Positions 7,336 through 15,476 of a stretch of 61,552 bases of DNA are shown in pieces; position 1 is the stretch's first letter; every line of letters begins with the position of its first letter. The notes below the pieces were generated by a model, which saw only the letters and a program-made list of their open reading frames with translations, searched no databases and was not told the origin of the DNA. A program made the translations under genes and the position numbers. Source of the stretch: a virus; IMG/VR virus record IMGVR_UViG_3300027706_000010, positions 1-61,552 of that record, one strand, 5' to 3'.

Positions 7336-7566
7336 ATGGCACAGATGACATGGAATGAGACCGCGTATCAGTATGAGTTTGCATTGCCCAATGGGGATCT
7401 GCTCACGGTATCGGGCGACGAGTTCGCCGAGGCTGTGTACGAGGCCGAGCAGGGAAATCCTGAAGCATTTGAAGAGATGCTTGAGCCGATGCAGTGGATG
7501 GCGCTCGTGGGGGATAATCCCAACGTCGAGATTATCCCCGCCCATGAGCGGGGGGTGTGCCTGTGA
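7336..7566 (+). CDS. Small acidic hypothetical protein (76 aa)
   Basis: Starts MAQMTWNETAYQYEFALPNG with a strong RBS (AAAAGGAGGACACAGAA). Very acidic, with a central GDEFAEAVYEAEQGNPEAFEEM segment. It overlaps the next gene by 10 nt. No family recognised. Its promoter separates it from the csf operon, so it need not belong to the CRISPR system. Confidence 0.65.
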   Translation: MAQMTWNETAYQYEFALPNGDLLTVSGDEFAEAVYEAEQGNPEAFEEMLEPMQWMALVGDNPNVEIIPAHERGVCL

Positions 7567-7922
7567 CAGATATTCTTATCCGGGATATCTCGGAAGAGGT
7601 AGCCGCCCGGCTGTCTGAGAAGGCAGCCGGGGAGGGTATGGATCGGATGTCATGGCTGCGTGCGCAACTGGTCCGACTGGCGGAAACGCCAGTTATCCGC
7701 AAAAAGTATACCCTCCGTGCATTTGGCCCAGGTGGGGCCTATGCGCAAATTACGCGGCGTTGGGCTGATGGCACCATCCAACGTGGTGCCAGAAACTGCT
7801 CACAGGAGCAGTTCGAAGCATATCAGAAAGCTGCGCTCTATTGTGAGCGCAATGAGATCGGCGACTATGAGCAAGCATATAAGCTATTGGCCGATCACTT
7901 TGAGGAAGTGATCGCGCTTTGA
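7557..7922 (+). CDS. Ribbon-helix-helix-like protein
   Basis: 121 aa from a GTG (7557; GTG 7563 is an alternative). Residues 2-40 (DILIRDISEEVAARLSEKAA then MSWLRAQLVRL) have the strand-helix-helix pattern of FitA/Arc-type ribbon-helix-helix DNA-binding domains. The remaining 80 residues are a compact unknown domain. Translationally coupled to 7336. A regulator of its own group is a reasonable inference; a toxin partner is not visible. Confidence 0.6.
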   Translation: MPVTDILIRDISEEVAARLSEKAAGEGMDRMSWLRAQLVRLAETPVIRKKYTLRAFGPGGAYAQITRRWADGTIQRGARNCSQEQFEAYQKAALYCERNEIGDYEQAYKLLADHFEEVIAL

Positions 7923-7936
7923 GAAAGGAACAAACA

Positions 7937-8461
7937 ATGAATGTATTTACTGTTTTGAGCATGAGGGCGAAACATGCAGAAGAAGCTGCGTTGCTGTATG
8001 AAGCAGCGAGGGAGACTTTTAGCAGTCTTCCGCCAGTAGAGATACTGGCAACATACAAAGAGTCGTACCGAAAGTGGTACGACGAGCATTTCACCGACAA
8101 AGACGAATGGAGCATGGGGCCAGATCTCTTCATGTACCCATTTTACGGAGAAGGGAAACCTCTGGATTTCCTCCTTCAAACCCCAACGAGCGGGAGGCTT
8201 GTGAGGGTGGGGATGAGGGATGGAAAGGTGATTGCCTGTGAGGTCATGTTTCCACGAGGCAGCCGCAAAGCGGCTGTCCAACTCATCAATGCGTATCGAC
8301 GTAATACTATGCCCGGTGACGGGCATCGGAACCTCGTCATTTACTTTATTGGAGATGACGGAAAAACTCACTTCAGTGGTGAGAACCAGATCACTGCAAC
8401 CAAAATCGAAGACAGGGACTTCGATTTTGGCTACGACTATGAGATTGAGGTCTCATTCTGA
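7937..8461 (+). CDS. Hypothetical protein (174 aa)
   Basis: ATG 7937 with AGAAAGGAACAAACA upstream. Begins MNVFTVLSMRAKHAEEAALL; beta-rich second half ending FDFGYDYEIEVSF. No motif identified. It closes the small group and is followed by the terminator at 8528-8557, whose sequence is nearly the same as the terminator at 37910-37939 next to another group of small genes, hinting at a shared moron-type module design. Confidence 0.6.
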   Translation: MNVFTVLSMRAKHAEEAALLYEAARETFSSLPPVEILATYKESYRKWYDEHFTDKDEWSMGPDLFMYPFYGEGKPLDFLLQTPTSGRLVRVGMRDGKVIACEVMFPRGSRKAAVQLINAYRRNTMPGDGHRNLVIYFIGDDGKTHFSGENQITATKIEDRDFDFGYDYEIEVSF

Positions 8462-8527
8462 CAACGCGGAGTGTTTACATTCCCCGTGCCAGAACCAGAA
8501 AAAGAGATTTGATGCCGCGCAGAGGCA

Positions 8528-8557
8528 AAGCGTCCGGGCATTCTTGCCCGGACGCTT
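8528..8557 (+). terminator. Rho-independent terminator
   Basis: 13-bp stem AAGCGTCCGGGCA (8528-8540) paired with 8545-8557, loop TTCT, then CTTTTGTTG. Confidence 0.85.
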
Positions 8558-8723
8558 CTTTTGTTGCTTTCTGCCACGTTGTTCTACTTGTTTGTATTCT
8601 CTGATATTTTCATATAGTACTATGAAGTTGTGAAGAGTCTAGGTAAATTGATGAGACTATGATATACTGTACAGGCATCCACACGGATGCCTATTTCTTT
8701 TGTCTCTGGATGGTTGTTTTCGT

Positions 8724-10175
8724 ATGCGAACGTTTAAGTATCGGCTCTATCCGACAAGGCGACAACAGGATGCCCTGCGATGGATTCTTGCCCGGTGTTG
8801 CGAATTATATAATGCTGCGCTCCAGGAGCGTCGTGATGCCTATGAGATGTGTGTCAGGCGGCATCCTGGCTATTATGATAAAGAGACGCGCCGAAAACAG
8901 ACGAGAGCGTATGCAATTACCAAATATGCTCAATCCAGAGAACTGACTGAAATTAAACATGAGATTCGCCCGGAGTATCAAGAAATTGGCGATCATGTTC
9001 TGCGCAATGTTTTGCAGCGTATTGATCTTGCATTTCAAGCGTTCTTTCGACGGGTGGCAGAGCGAGAGAAACACGGGGGTACAGGCAAAGTTGGGTATCC
9101 TCGTTTCAAAAGCTCCAGGCGGTATGATTCCTTTGCCACGGATAGCGCCTGTAAAATCCGCGATGGCCGTCTTGAGGTCAAGGGTGTGGGATGGGTTAAA
9201 GTCAAGCTCCATCGCCCGCTGTCAGGTGAGATTAAAACCTGGACGGTCAAACGGGAAGGGGAGCACTGGTATGTCTGTATCGTGTGCGATCAGGCGGCGC
9301 AAGAGACACCGCTCCCCTTCAATGGTGAGGCGGTTGGTATTGATCTTGGACTCCTGCATTTTGCCACGCTTTCGACCGGGGAAACGATTGAGAATCCGCG
9401 TTACTTTCGGCAGGCTGAGAAGAAGCTGGCCTTGCACCAGCAGGCGCTTGCGCGTAAGAAACGCAAAGATAAACGAACCGGATGTAAAGGGCATCGGCGG
9501 GAACGCGCGGTGAAACTGGTTGTCGCAGCGCATCGCAAGATCCGGAATCAGCGCCGCGATTTCCAGCACAAGGCATCGCGCCAGCTAGTGAATCGGTATG
9601 GCGCAATCGTATTCGAGGAGCTACAGCCTGCGAATCTCAGCAGGCGCCCAAAGGCGAAACAGGCTGAGGATGGGCATTACTTGCCCAATGGGGCCTCGGC
9701 AAAATCAGGACTCAATAAATCTATCTTAGATGCTGGTTGGGGCACGTTTGTACAGATGTGTGCGTACAAGGCGGAAGGGGCTGGTCGTGCGCTTGTGCAA
9801 GTCGATCCCAGAAATACCAGTCAGATCTGCTCAGGATGTGGAGAAATAGCCCATAAGAAGGATCTCAGCGAGCGCTGGCACGCATGTGCATGCGGGTGCT
9901 CGCTGGACCGCGACCATAATGCGGCGATCAACATTGTGCGGCGTGGGTTGGCATCTCTGAACCATGCAGATCTGAATTATCCAGCATTCCGCGAGGCAGA
10001 AAGCGGTGCTTTTCTCAAGCAGGATGCCTCGCAGCACACCGATGGGGGCGGGCCGCCCCTGCGCACCCGCAAGGGTGCGTGCACCCGCGAGGGTGCGTGC
10101 GCCCGCAAGGGCGCACTCAAGTCCTCTTCTTCTTCTCATGCTGCCTCGCAATTGGCGCTGTGGCCTGGCCTGTAA
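8724..10175 (+). CDS. TnpB/Cas12-like RuvC nuclease adjoining CRISPR array (type V-U candidate)
   Basis: 483 aa from ATG 8724 (MRTFKYRLYPTRRQQ, the usual TnpB start; eight more in-frame codons lie upstream). RuvC motifs are intact: D207 in VGIDLGLLHFATLS, E298 in IVFEELQPANL, and D395/D397 in DRDHNAAINI. The zinc ribbon CSGCG...CACGC lies between motifs II and III. So it should be an active RNA-guided nuclease. Unlike the two IS-borne tnpB genes in this window it has no transposase partner and no IS end; instead a CRISPR array starts 21 bp after its stop. The last 70 or so residues (RKGACTREGACARKGA, SSSSS) are low complexity because the DNA there encodes four RNA-like hairpins. Alternatives: solitary IS1341-type tnpB that landed beside an array. 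Confidence 0.85.
   Translation: MRTFKYRLYPTRRQQDALRWILARCCELYNAALQERRDAYEMCVRRHPGYYDKETRRKQTRAYAITKYAQSRELTEIKHEIRPEYQEIGDHVLRNVLQRIDLAFQAFFRRVAEREKHGGTGKVGYPRFKSSRRYDSFATDSACKIRDGRLEVKGVGWVKVKLHRPLSGEIKTWTVKREGEHWYVCIVCDQAAQETPLPFNGEAVGIDLGLLHFATLSTGETIENPRYFRQAEKKLALHQQALARKKRKDKRTGCKGHRRERAVKLVVAAHRKIRNQRRDFQHKASRQLVNRYGAIVFEELQPANLSRRPKAKQAEDGHYLPNGASAKSGLNKSILDAGWGTFVQMCAYKAEGAGRALVQVDPRNTSQICSGCGEIAHKKDLSERWHACACGCSLDRDHNAAINIVRRGLASLNHADLNYPAFREAESGAFLKQDASQHTDGGGPPLRTRKGACTREGACARKGALKSSSSSHAASQLALWPGL
10045..10116 (+). ncRNA. Tandem GNRA-capped hairpins (omegaRNA/tracr-like candidate)
   Basis: Four consecutive hairpins: 10045-10059 (6 bp, GC-only stem), 10062-10079 (7 bp, loop GCAA), 10081-10096 (6 bp, loop GCGA) and 10097-10116 (8 bp, loop GCAA). 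Three carry GNRA tetraloops. They overlap the 3' end of the tnpB-like gene, where TnpB guide RNAs (omegaRNA) are encoded, and end 80 bp before the first CRISPR repeat. RNA function is inferred from structure only. Confidence 0.6.
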
Positions 10176-10196
10176 AGCGGCCTCTCATCACCGGCC

Positions 10197-10750
10197 CTTG
10201 CAAGGCATGATAAGGAAGATGGGGATAGGCCACTCGACAAAACTTAGGCAGCTAAAAGTACCGGTAATACCTTGCAAGGCATGATAAGGAAGATGGGGAT
10301 AGGCCACAGGAAGATTTTCAAAGATCCCGAACGGATGCCGCAGACCTTGCAAGGCATGATAAGGAAGATGGGGATAGGCCACACAGATTAAGAGCGGTGT
10401 CACACTGCCACTTCTTAACTTGCAAGGCATGATAAGGAAGATGGGGATAGGCCACGATTTAGACCATTGCGTTGACGAAGATGGGAACATCTTGCAAGGC
10501 ATGATAAGGAAGATGGGGATAGGCCACGCTCCGGTGGTATTCGCGCCCTGCACGGATATGCCGAACTTGCAAGGCATGATAAGGAAGATGGGGATAGGCC
10601 ACCCGTTCAATCCCCGTACCGGCGCTGGCGCTAGAGGACCTTGCAAGGCATGATAAGGAAGATGGGGATAGGCCACCCGTTCAATCCCCGTACCGGCGCT
10701 GGCGCTAGAGGACCTTGCAAGGCATGATAAGGAAGATGGGGATAGGCTAC
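10197..10750 (+). CRISPR. CRISPR array, 8 repeats of 37 nt, 7 spacers
   Basis: Repeats begin CTTGCAAGGCATGATAAG and end GGGGATAGGCCAC, at 10197, 10271, 10346, 10419, 10491, 10566, 10640 and 10714. Seven copies are identical; the last has GGCTAC for GGCCAC, which marks the right side as the leader-distal end and suggests + strand transcription from the tnpB side. Spacers are 37, 38, 36, 35, 38, 37 and 37 nt. Spacers 6 (10603-10639) and 7 (10677-10713) are identical, a repeat-spacer duplication. No cas1/cas2 and no cas6 lie nearby. Effector candidates are the TnpB-like protein just upstream and the type IV-B complex. Confidence 0.96.
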
Positions 10751-10791
10751 CACCTATGAGAAGGAGATGGCTTGTGCGCCAGGAGAACCGG

Positions 10792-10974
10792 ATGAGACAA
10801 ACCTTATATCAGCAATTGGCTGATTTTAAGCGACAGAATCCTAAAGTAGTGGAGGCAATGGAGCTTTTTGGCATAACGCTAATTCAGTACCAGCGAGCTT
10901 TAGAGGCTTTATATAATCCGCGTATTTACCAGAGTACTTCTACTGTGAGTGAGGAGAAGCCCTATTACTCATAA
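10792..10974 (+). CDS. Small hypothetical protein (60 aa)
   Basis: ATG 10792 with CCAGGAGAACC upstream. Sequence runs MRQTLYQQLADFKRQNPKVV then a helix MELFGITLIQYQRALEAL and a tail STSTVSEEKPYYS. It begins 41 bp after the last CRISPR repeat, so read-through from the array could express it. No family recognised. Confidence 0.55.
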   Translation: MRQTLYQQLADFKRQNPKVVEAMELFGITLIQYQRALEALYNPRIYQSTSTVSEEKPYYS

Positions 10975-11425
10975 ACATTCGTGGCGCGGCCTTAATTAAT
11001 TTTCACAGAACAACAGACGCGCTTTTCTTGCAATACTCCGAGCTATCGTGATACAATGGTAGTGGCCGATCGAATGGTTGTTGCGAATATGTATGTTCTC
11101 CTTGCGAGACGCGGATCTCTGTATGGTCGGGATAGCAGAGGTCCGCGTTTCGTTTTCGTGTAGCGTTGTATAGGTACGTGCGAGTGAGAGTGATCTTTAC
11201 AAATCTCAGTGTGGTATGGTATGCTTTGCGCATGGATCCTTCAGGTTGTAATGTTTTTTAGGTTCCTTTTTGACCGGCGACATGAGAAGAGCCAGGTCCG
11301 TTCTCGCGCTGCTTGTGAAGACGGCCTGGTTTCTTCTTATGTGGCTCGTGTATCTCCTCTCGGCGCGTATCCAAGTGCGCTATGGGCCATTGTACGGTCA
11401 AGATGTTGACATTGAAAGTGGCTGA
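10975..11425. other. Intergenic region with two terminator-like hairpins
   Basis: No convincing gene. A 13-bp stem with one wobble (11109-11121 with 11136-11148) is followed by TTCGTTTTCG, and a second stem with one bulge (about 11291-11330) is followed by TTTCTTCTT. These would insulate the late operon from the accessory island. I see no clear consensus promoter for the late genes here; they may need a phage activator. Confidence 0.55.
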
Positions 11426-11845
11426 ATGGCAAAAGAGGTTATCACGCGTGATGTGAACGCGGCGCAGCGTGCGATGCAGGCCATCGAACTGCGCAAGCAG
11501 AAGCTTTCTTATGATGAGATTGCTGCCAGGTGTGGCTATTCGGGCCGTAGCGCGGCGCGTAAGGCCATCATGCGTGAGCTTCAGAGAGTCGCCGTGCGTA
11601 ATATTGAGGAGTTGCGCACGGAAGAGCTTGCCATTCTCGATGCCATGCATGCTGAATGCTGGCAACTGGCGATGGATCGCAAGAATCGGGGTCGGCTTTT
11701 TGCGATGGACCGATTGCTCCAGATCAGTAAAGCGCGTAGGGAACTAATGGGTCTCGATATGGGGCCGGAGGATCACATCGCGCAGCAGAACTATACCAAA
11801 CGGGTCATCCTCACCCACGAGGAGGTGGGTAGTGCAGGCCATTGA
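11426..11845 (+). CDS. terS: Terminase small subunit
   Basis: 139 aa. N-terminal helix-turn-helix (KLSYDEIAARCGYSGRSAAR) for recognition of the packaging site, then helical segments for ring assembly. It sits directly before terL and overlaps it by 14 nt, the standard arrangement. Start ATG 11426 has a weak RBS. No database check, but position and HTH make the call good. Confidence 0.75.
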   Translation: MAKEVITRDVNAAQRAMQAIELRKQKLSYDEIAARCGYSGRSAARKAIMRELQRVAVRNIEELRTEELAILDAMHAECWQLAMDRKNRGRLFAMDRLLQISKARRELMGLDMGPEDHIAQQNYTKRVILTHEEVGSAGH

Positions 11846-13142
11846 AGAAACCTATACGGCCTATGGGGCCTGCTCTCGCCTTTTCACCTGCACTGCGCCG
11901 GAGGTAATGCTAGATGGTCCAGCCGGGACCGGCAAATCACGCGCGAACCTCGAATATTTGAACTACTGGGCAACCGAATATCCTGGCTGCCGCCTGTTGA
12001 TGGTGCGCAAGACGCGCCGCTCGCTCACTGAATCGGGCATGGTGACACTTGAGCAAAAAGTGCTGCACCCGGCGCAAGGGGTGTATTTTTCCTCTACAAA
12101 GCAGCAATATCAGTATCCCAATGGCTCGATCATTGCCGTTGGCGGTCTCGATAAACCCTCAAAGATCATGTCCTCGGAATGGGACATCATCTATGTGCAG
12201 GAAGCTACGGAACTCTCGCTCGATGACTGGGAGTCGTGCAGTATCCGGTTGCGCAATGGGAAATTGCCGGTGCAGCAGATGATTGGAGACTGTAATCCAG
12301 GTGCGCCCACGCACTGGATCAGGCAGCGTGCCAGCGAGGGCACGTTATTGATGCTGGAAACCCGGCATGAGGATAATCCGCTACTCTTTCATCGGGATGG
12401 CACGATGACGGCGGAGGGCGAGCGTTATCTTGAGAAGCTGGATCGGCTGACTGGTGTGCGGTATGCTCGCTACCGGCGTGGGTTATGGATTGCGGCGGAA
12501 AACATGGTATATGAAGATGCCTGGGACCCGGCGCGCAATGTCGTAGATCGGCAGCCGATTCCGAAGGAGTGGCCGCGCTATCTTGCTATCGACTTCGGGT
12601 ATACTCATCCGTTTGTATGCCTGTGGGCTGCGCTTGATTCTGATGGCCGCTTGTGGGTATACCGGCAGCTGTACAAAACAAAGCAGTTGGTAGAGGATCA
12701 CGCGCGCGAAATTCGGAAATTGTCGAACTGGGGCGCGCCGGGGGGTGATCCTCTGCCCCGGGCTATCATCTGCGATCACGATGCCGAGGATCGCGCGACC
12801 TTAGAGCGGCACCTGGGACTTACGACGATACCGGCCTATAAAAATGTGAGTGCGGGCATTCAGGCCGTAGCCTCACGGTTTCGTGTGGCCGGTGATGGGA
12901 AGCCGCGTATCTTGATTGTGCGTGACTCGCTGGTCCAGCGTGACCCAGATCTGGCGGAAGGAAAGCAGCCAACGTGTCTGGAAGAGGAGCCAGAGTCGTA
13001 TGTGTGGGATATACGGCAGGGGATGAAACATGGTGAGCAGCCGGTGAAGGAGTCGGATCACGCGCTTGACGCGCTCCGGTATCTGGTCGCACACCTGGAC
13101 TTGAGACCAACGGATGTCCGTTACTCCAGTAGAGTGTATTGA
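11832..13142 (+). CDS. terL: Terminase large subunit
   Basis: 436 aa from GTG 11832. Walker A GPAGTGKS at residues 29-36; Walker B WDIIYVQEATE with the catalytic Glu; C-terminal RNase H-like nuclease with acid residues in AIDFGYTHP, IICDHDAED and SDHALDALRYL. It packages DNA into the prohead through the portal. Length and motif order match Terminase_6/3-type proteins of siphoviruses. Next gene portal follows 10 bp later. Confidence 0.93.
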   Translation: MQAIEETYTAYGACSRLFTCTAPEVMLDGPAGTGKSRANLEYLNYWATEYPGCRLLMVRKTRRSLTESGMVTLEQKVLHPAQGVYFSSTKQQYQYPNGSIIAVGGLDKPSKIMSSEWDIIYVQEATELSLDDWESCSIRLRNGKLPVQQMIGDCNPGAPTHWIRQRASEGTLLMLETRHEDNPLLFHRDGTMTAEGERYLEKLDRLTGVRYARYRRGLWIAAENMVYEDAWDPARNVVDRQPIPKEWPRYLAIDFGYTHPFVCLWAALDSDGRLWVYRQLYKTKQLVEDHAREIRKLSNWGAPGGDPLPRAIICDHDAEDRATLERHLGLTTIPAYKNVSAGIQAVASRFRVAGDGKPRILIVRDSLVQRDPDLAEGKQPTCLEEEPESYVWDIRQGMKHGEQPVKESDHALDALRYLVAHLDLRPTDVRYSSRVY

Positions 13143-13152
13143 GGGGATACAG

Positions 13153-14688
13153 ATGATGCAAACTGTCATGCCAGCCGCACAACAGCAACCTCCTGCCCGG
13201 TCTCAATTACAGCAGCCGCGTTATCAGATGACCGACGCGGACCGCAAACGGGTCAAGCGTATTGCCGACGCCTGGCAGGCGTATTGTGGTGATCTGGACA
13301 AGCCGCTACAGACGCTGCCCGGCCAGCCAGATGACAACGTGCTTACAAATCGTATGCAGGCGGTAGTAGATCGCGGCGTCGATTTCCTCTTTGGCAAAGA
13401 GATCGAGATCAGCGTGGAGGAGGGCGCGCCGCAAGAGGCACAGAACTTTTTAAATCAGACCTGGGGTCGTAAAGAGCAGCGCATCCCCCTTTTGCAAAAA
13501 CTGGCGATGAATGGCGCGGTGTGCGGGCAGGCGTTCTTGCGTATTGTGCCTGAACCCAATGGGACGTTTCGCCTCGTTGTGGTTGATCCCTCCACGGTTT
13601 TCGTGAAGACGGCTCCGCAGGACTGTGAAACGGTTCTCCTGTACTGCATCCAGTACGAGAGCGACGAACCGGACAGCACGGGCCGGGCCGTGCGTATCCA
13701 GTATCGAGAAGAGATCAGTCGCATCGACCCCGATCACGATGGGGATGACGGCAACCCGTTTGCCGATGTGGATGCCACGTGGCAGATTCAGCACTGGTCG
13801 CGTATCGGTGAGCGCGGCCCCTGGACGCCAGCGGGCGAGCCAATCATGTGGCCGTACCCATTCCCCCCATTATTTTCCTGCCAGAACTTACCAAACCCGA
13901 ATGATTTTTGGGGCAGGCCCGATATCACACCCGACCTTATCGGGGTCAATACGGCGCTTAATCTGGTGCAATCAAACATTAATCGCTCGGAGAAGCTCTA
14001 CGGCAATCCATTAATTTACGCTACTGGTACGGGTGAGCAGATCATTGATATCAAGCCGGGCAAGATCATCGGCCTGCCTTTGAGCGAGAGCAAAATTGTG
14101 GCCGTTCAACTGCATACCGATGTCGCCAACGCGCTCACCTTTGCCAACAATTTGCGTTCCGATATCGATGAGCAATCCGCCGTGCCAGGCGTTGCGACTG
14201 GTCGCCTCGCGGAGTTGCCACGTGGCAATCTGTCAGGGATTGCCATTGAATTATTGTTCATGCCGCTCCTGAAAAAGACGGATAAGAAGCGCTGCCTGTA
14301 TGGGGAATTAATCATTAATGTCTCGAAGGCGCTGCTTGTGCTCAATCGGATGAGCGGAGATATTGAAATAATGCTCGCGTGGCAGAGTCCGCTGCCATCC
14401 GACGATTTGCCGTCGGTGCAATCTGCGATAGCGAAAAAAGAGATTGGAATTAGCAATACGACGCTCATGCGGGAGCTTGGCTACGACCCGGATGAGGAAC
14501 TGGAACTGAATCAGGTGGAAGATGAGCAAAAGCTGATCGCCTTTTCTCGTGGGCAGGGGCTGCCGCCTGGTGTGCCTGGTGCGCCGAAATTGCCAGGACA
14601 GTTATATCCGCCCCCGGCACCGGGGCAGGGGACACCCGGCCAGTCAGCGCCAGCACAACCGTCAGCGCAGGGAGGCGCGCCCGCATGA
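13153..14688 (+). CDS. Portal protein (SPP1 Gp6-like)
   Basis: 511 aa from the ATG at 13153 (GAGGGG upstream; the frame is open earlier but overlaps terL). Features: N-terminal PADD-rich helices, PNPNDFWGRPDITPDLIGVN wing/stem region, GVATGRLAELPRGNLSGIAI, and the Pro/Gly/Gln-rich C-terminus. It forms the dodecameric ring at the capsid vertex and docks terminase. Between terL and the MuF-like gene as in SPP1-type phages. Confidence 0.85.
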   Translation: MMQTVMPAAQQQPPARSQLQQPRYQMTDADRKRVKRIADAWQAYCGDLDKPLQTLPGQPDDNVLTNRMQAVVDRGVDFLFGKEIEISVEEGAPQEAQNFLNQTWGRKEQRIPLLQKLAMNGAVCGQAFLRIVPEPNGTFRLVVVDPSTVFVKTAPQDCETVLLYCIQYESDEPDSTGRAVRIQYREEISRIDPDHDGDDGNPFADVDATWQIQHWSRIGERGPWTPAGEPIMWPYPFPPLFSCQNLPNPNDFWGRPDITPDLIGVNTALNLVQSNINRSEKLYGNPLIYATGTGEQIIDIKPGKIIGLPLSESKIVAVQLHTDVANALTFANNLRSDIDEQSAVPGVATGRLAELPRGNLSGIAIELLFMPLLKKTDKKRCLYGELIINVSKALLVLNRMSGDIEIMLAWQSPLPSDDLPSVQSAIAKKEIGISNTTLMRELGYDPDEELELNQVEDEQKLIAFSRGQGLPPGVPGAPKLPGQLYPPPAPGQGTPGQSAPAQPSAQGGAPA

Positions 14689-15107
14689 AAAGCTATCATG
14701 ATCCTGTGACGGGCGATGAACTTTCGGCAGGCGAGCATGTATCATGGATGATTCAGTCGGTCATTCGGCGCTGGTCCTTCTTGATTACATTCTCGTTATT
14801 GACCCTTCTTGCCTGGGCATTGTCGCTTTTCCTGCCGGGCGGCGGCGCGATCCTGGTCTGGTGGAATCTCATCGCGTCCTACATGGCGATTGTGATTGAG
14901 TCAATCGTCGGCCTTGCCATGTTCAACCAGACCAGGCGAGATGCCGTGATTATTCGAGAGGTGCGCACGCTTGCTCGACAGCATGAGCAGGCGCTTGCGA
15001 GAATGATTGATCTTGAAGAGAAAACAGAGAAGCAGACTGAGATGTTATATGAACTTTTGAAAGAGCAGGCAGAGATCAAACGGAGAACAGGATGGTTGCG
15101 TTCATGA
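14685..15107 (+). CDS. DUF1003-like membrane protein
   Basis: 140 aa. Two transmembrane segments (FLITFSLLTLLAWALSLFL and LIASYMAIVIESIVGLAMF) with a glycine-rich PGGGAILVWWN between, then QTRRD and a C-terminal coiled coil. The pattern resembles DUF1003 integral membrane proteins. Its presence inside the head operon is odd and suggests a moron. Overlaps portal and the next small gene by 4 nt. Confidence 0.6.
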   Translation: MKSYHDPVTGDELSAGEHVSWMIQSVIRRWSFLITFSLLTLLAWALSLFLPGGGAILVWWNLIASYMAIVIESIVGLAMFNQTRRDAVIIREVRTLARQHEQALARMIDLEEKTEKQTEMLYELLKEQAEIKRRTGWLRS

Positions 15108-15229
15108 TGAGACGCTTTTTGTGTTTGCTTGGATTGCATGCCTACCGGCCTGTGGGCTGGTCGCCCTCGTCGCGTTGGGTTACCTGCTGGCATTGTTGCA
15201 AGGTCAAGAAAGTAAGATTGCGGGGATAA
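15104..15229 (+). CDS. Tiny Cys/Trp-rich zinc-ribbon-like protein (41 aa)
   Basis: Starts MMRRFLCLLGLHAYRPVGWS and contains TCWHCCK, a C-x2-C knuckle, with an earlier Cys and His. The ATG overlaps the end of 14685-15107 (ATGA), so it is translationally coupled. Small phage proteins of the pattern CLxGxH...CxxC are common and of unknown function. Confidence 0.55.
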   Translation: MMRRFLCLLGLHAYRPVGWSPSSRWVTCWHCCKVKKVRLRG

Positions 15230-15233
15230 TGGT

Positions 15234-15476
15234 ATGGTATCGGAGAAATTTCAGGAAATCGAGGATAAGATGGGGGCGGCGCTGCTGCTGTACGCGGACG
15301 TTGTTGGAGAGATTGCCGGCGAACTTAAACGAGAACGAGCCGATATTGAGCATGCTTTGCTCATGGCTTGCGTGGCGACGGGAACGCGCCCACTTGATAC
15401 TGCTTTTTGTATTAATGAGTTCCTTGTAGCGTTACACGAGAGTATACCGTTGCAGCATGAGGATAGCGCCGTATGA
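15234..15476 (+). CDS. Hypothetical protein (80 aa)
   Basis: Begins MVSEKFQEIEDKMGAALLLY; mostly helical, acidic. GGGGATAATGG precedes the ATG. Overlaps the MuF-like gene by 4 nt. Unknown function; conserved spacing argues it is real. Confidence 0.6.
   Translation: MVSEKFQEIEDKMGAALLLYADVVGEIAGELKRERADIEHALLMACVATGTRPLDTAFCINEFLVALHESIPLQHEDSAV

Noticed and set aside
8724-10175. Ordinary IS605 tnpB with missing tnpA
   Set aside because: Not fully excluded, but no IS end hairpins like those at 39939/41647 are visible and the array starts 21 bp after the stop, so a CRISPR-linked role is listed first.
10188-10676. 162-aa minus-strand open frame with repeats
   Set aside because: It is the reading of the CRISPR array; the repeating peptide comes from the 37-nt repeats.
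11209-11409. 66-aa hydrophobic open frame
   Set aside because: No RBS, and it runs through the terminator-like hairpins before terS; composition not protein-like.
15121-15429. 102-aa open frame overlapping two small genes
   Set aside because: The frames at 15104-15229 and 15234-15476 have coupled starts and better composition; this frame is their shadow.
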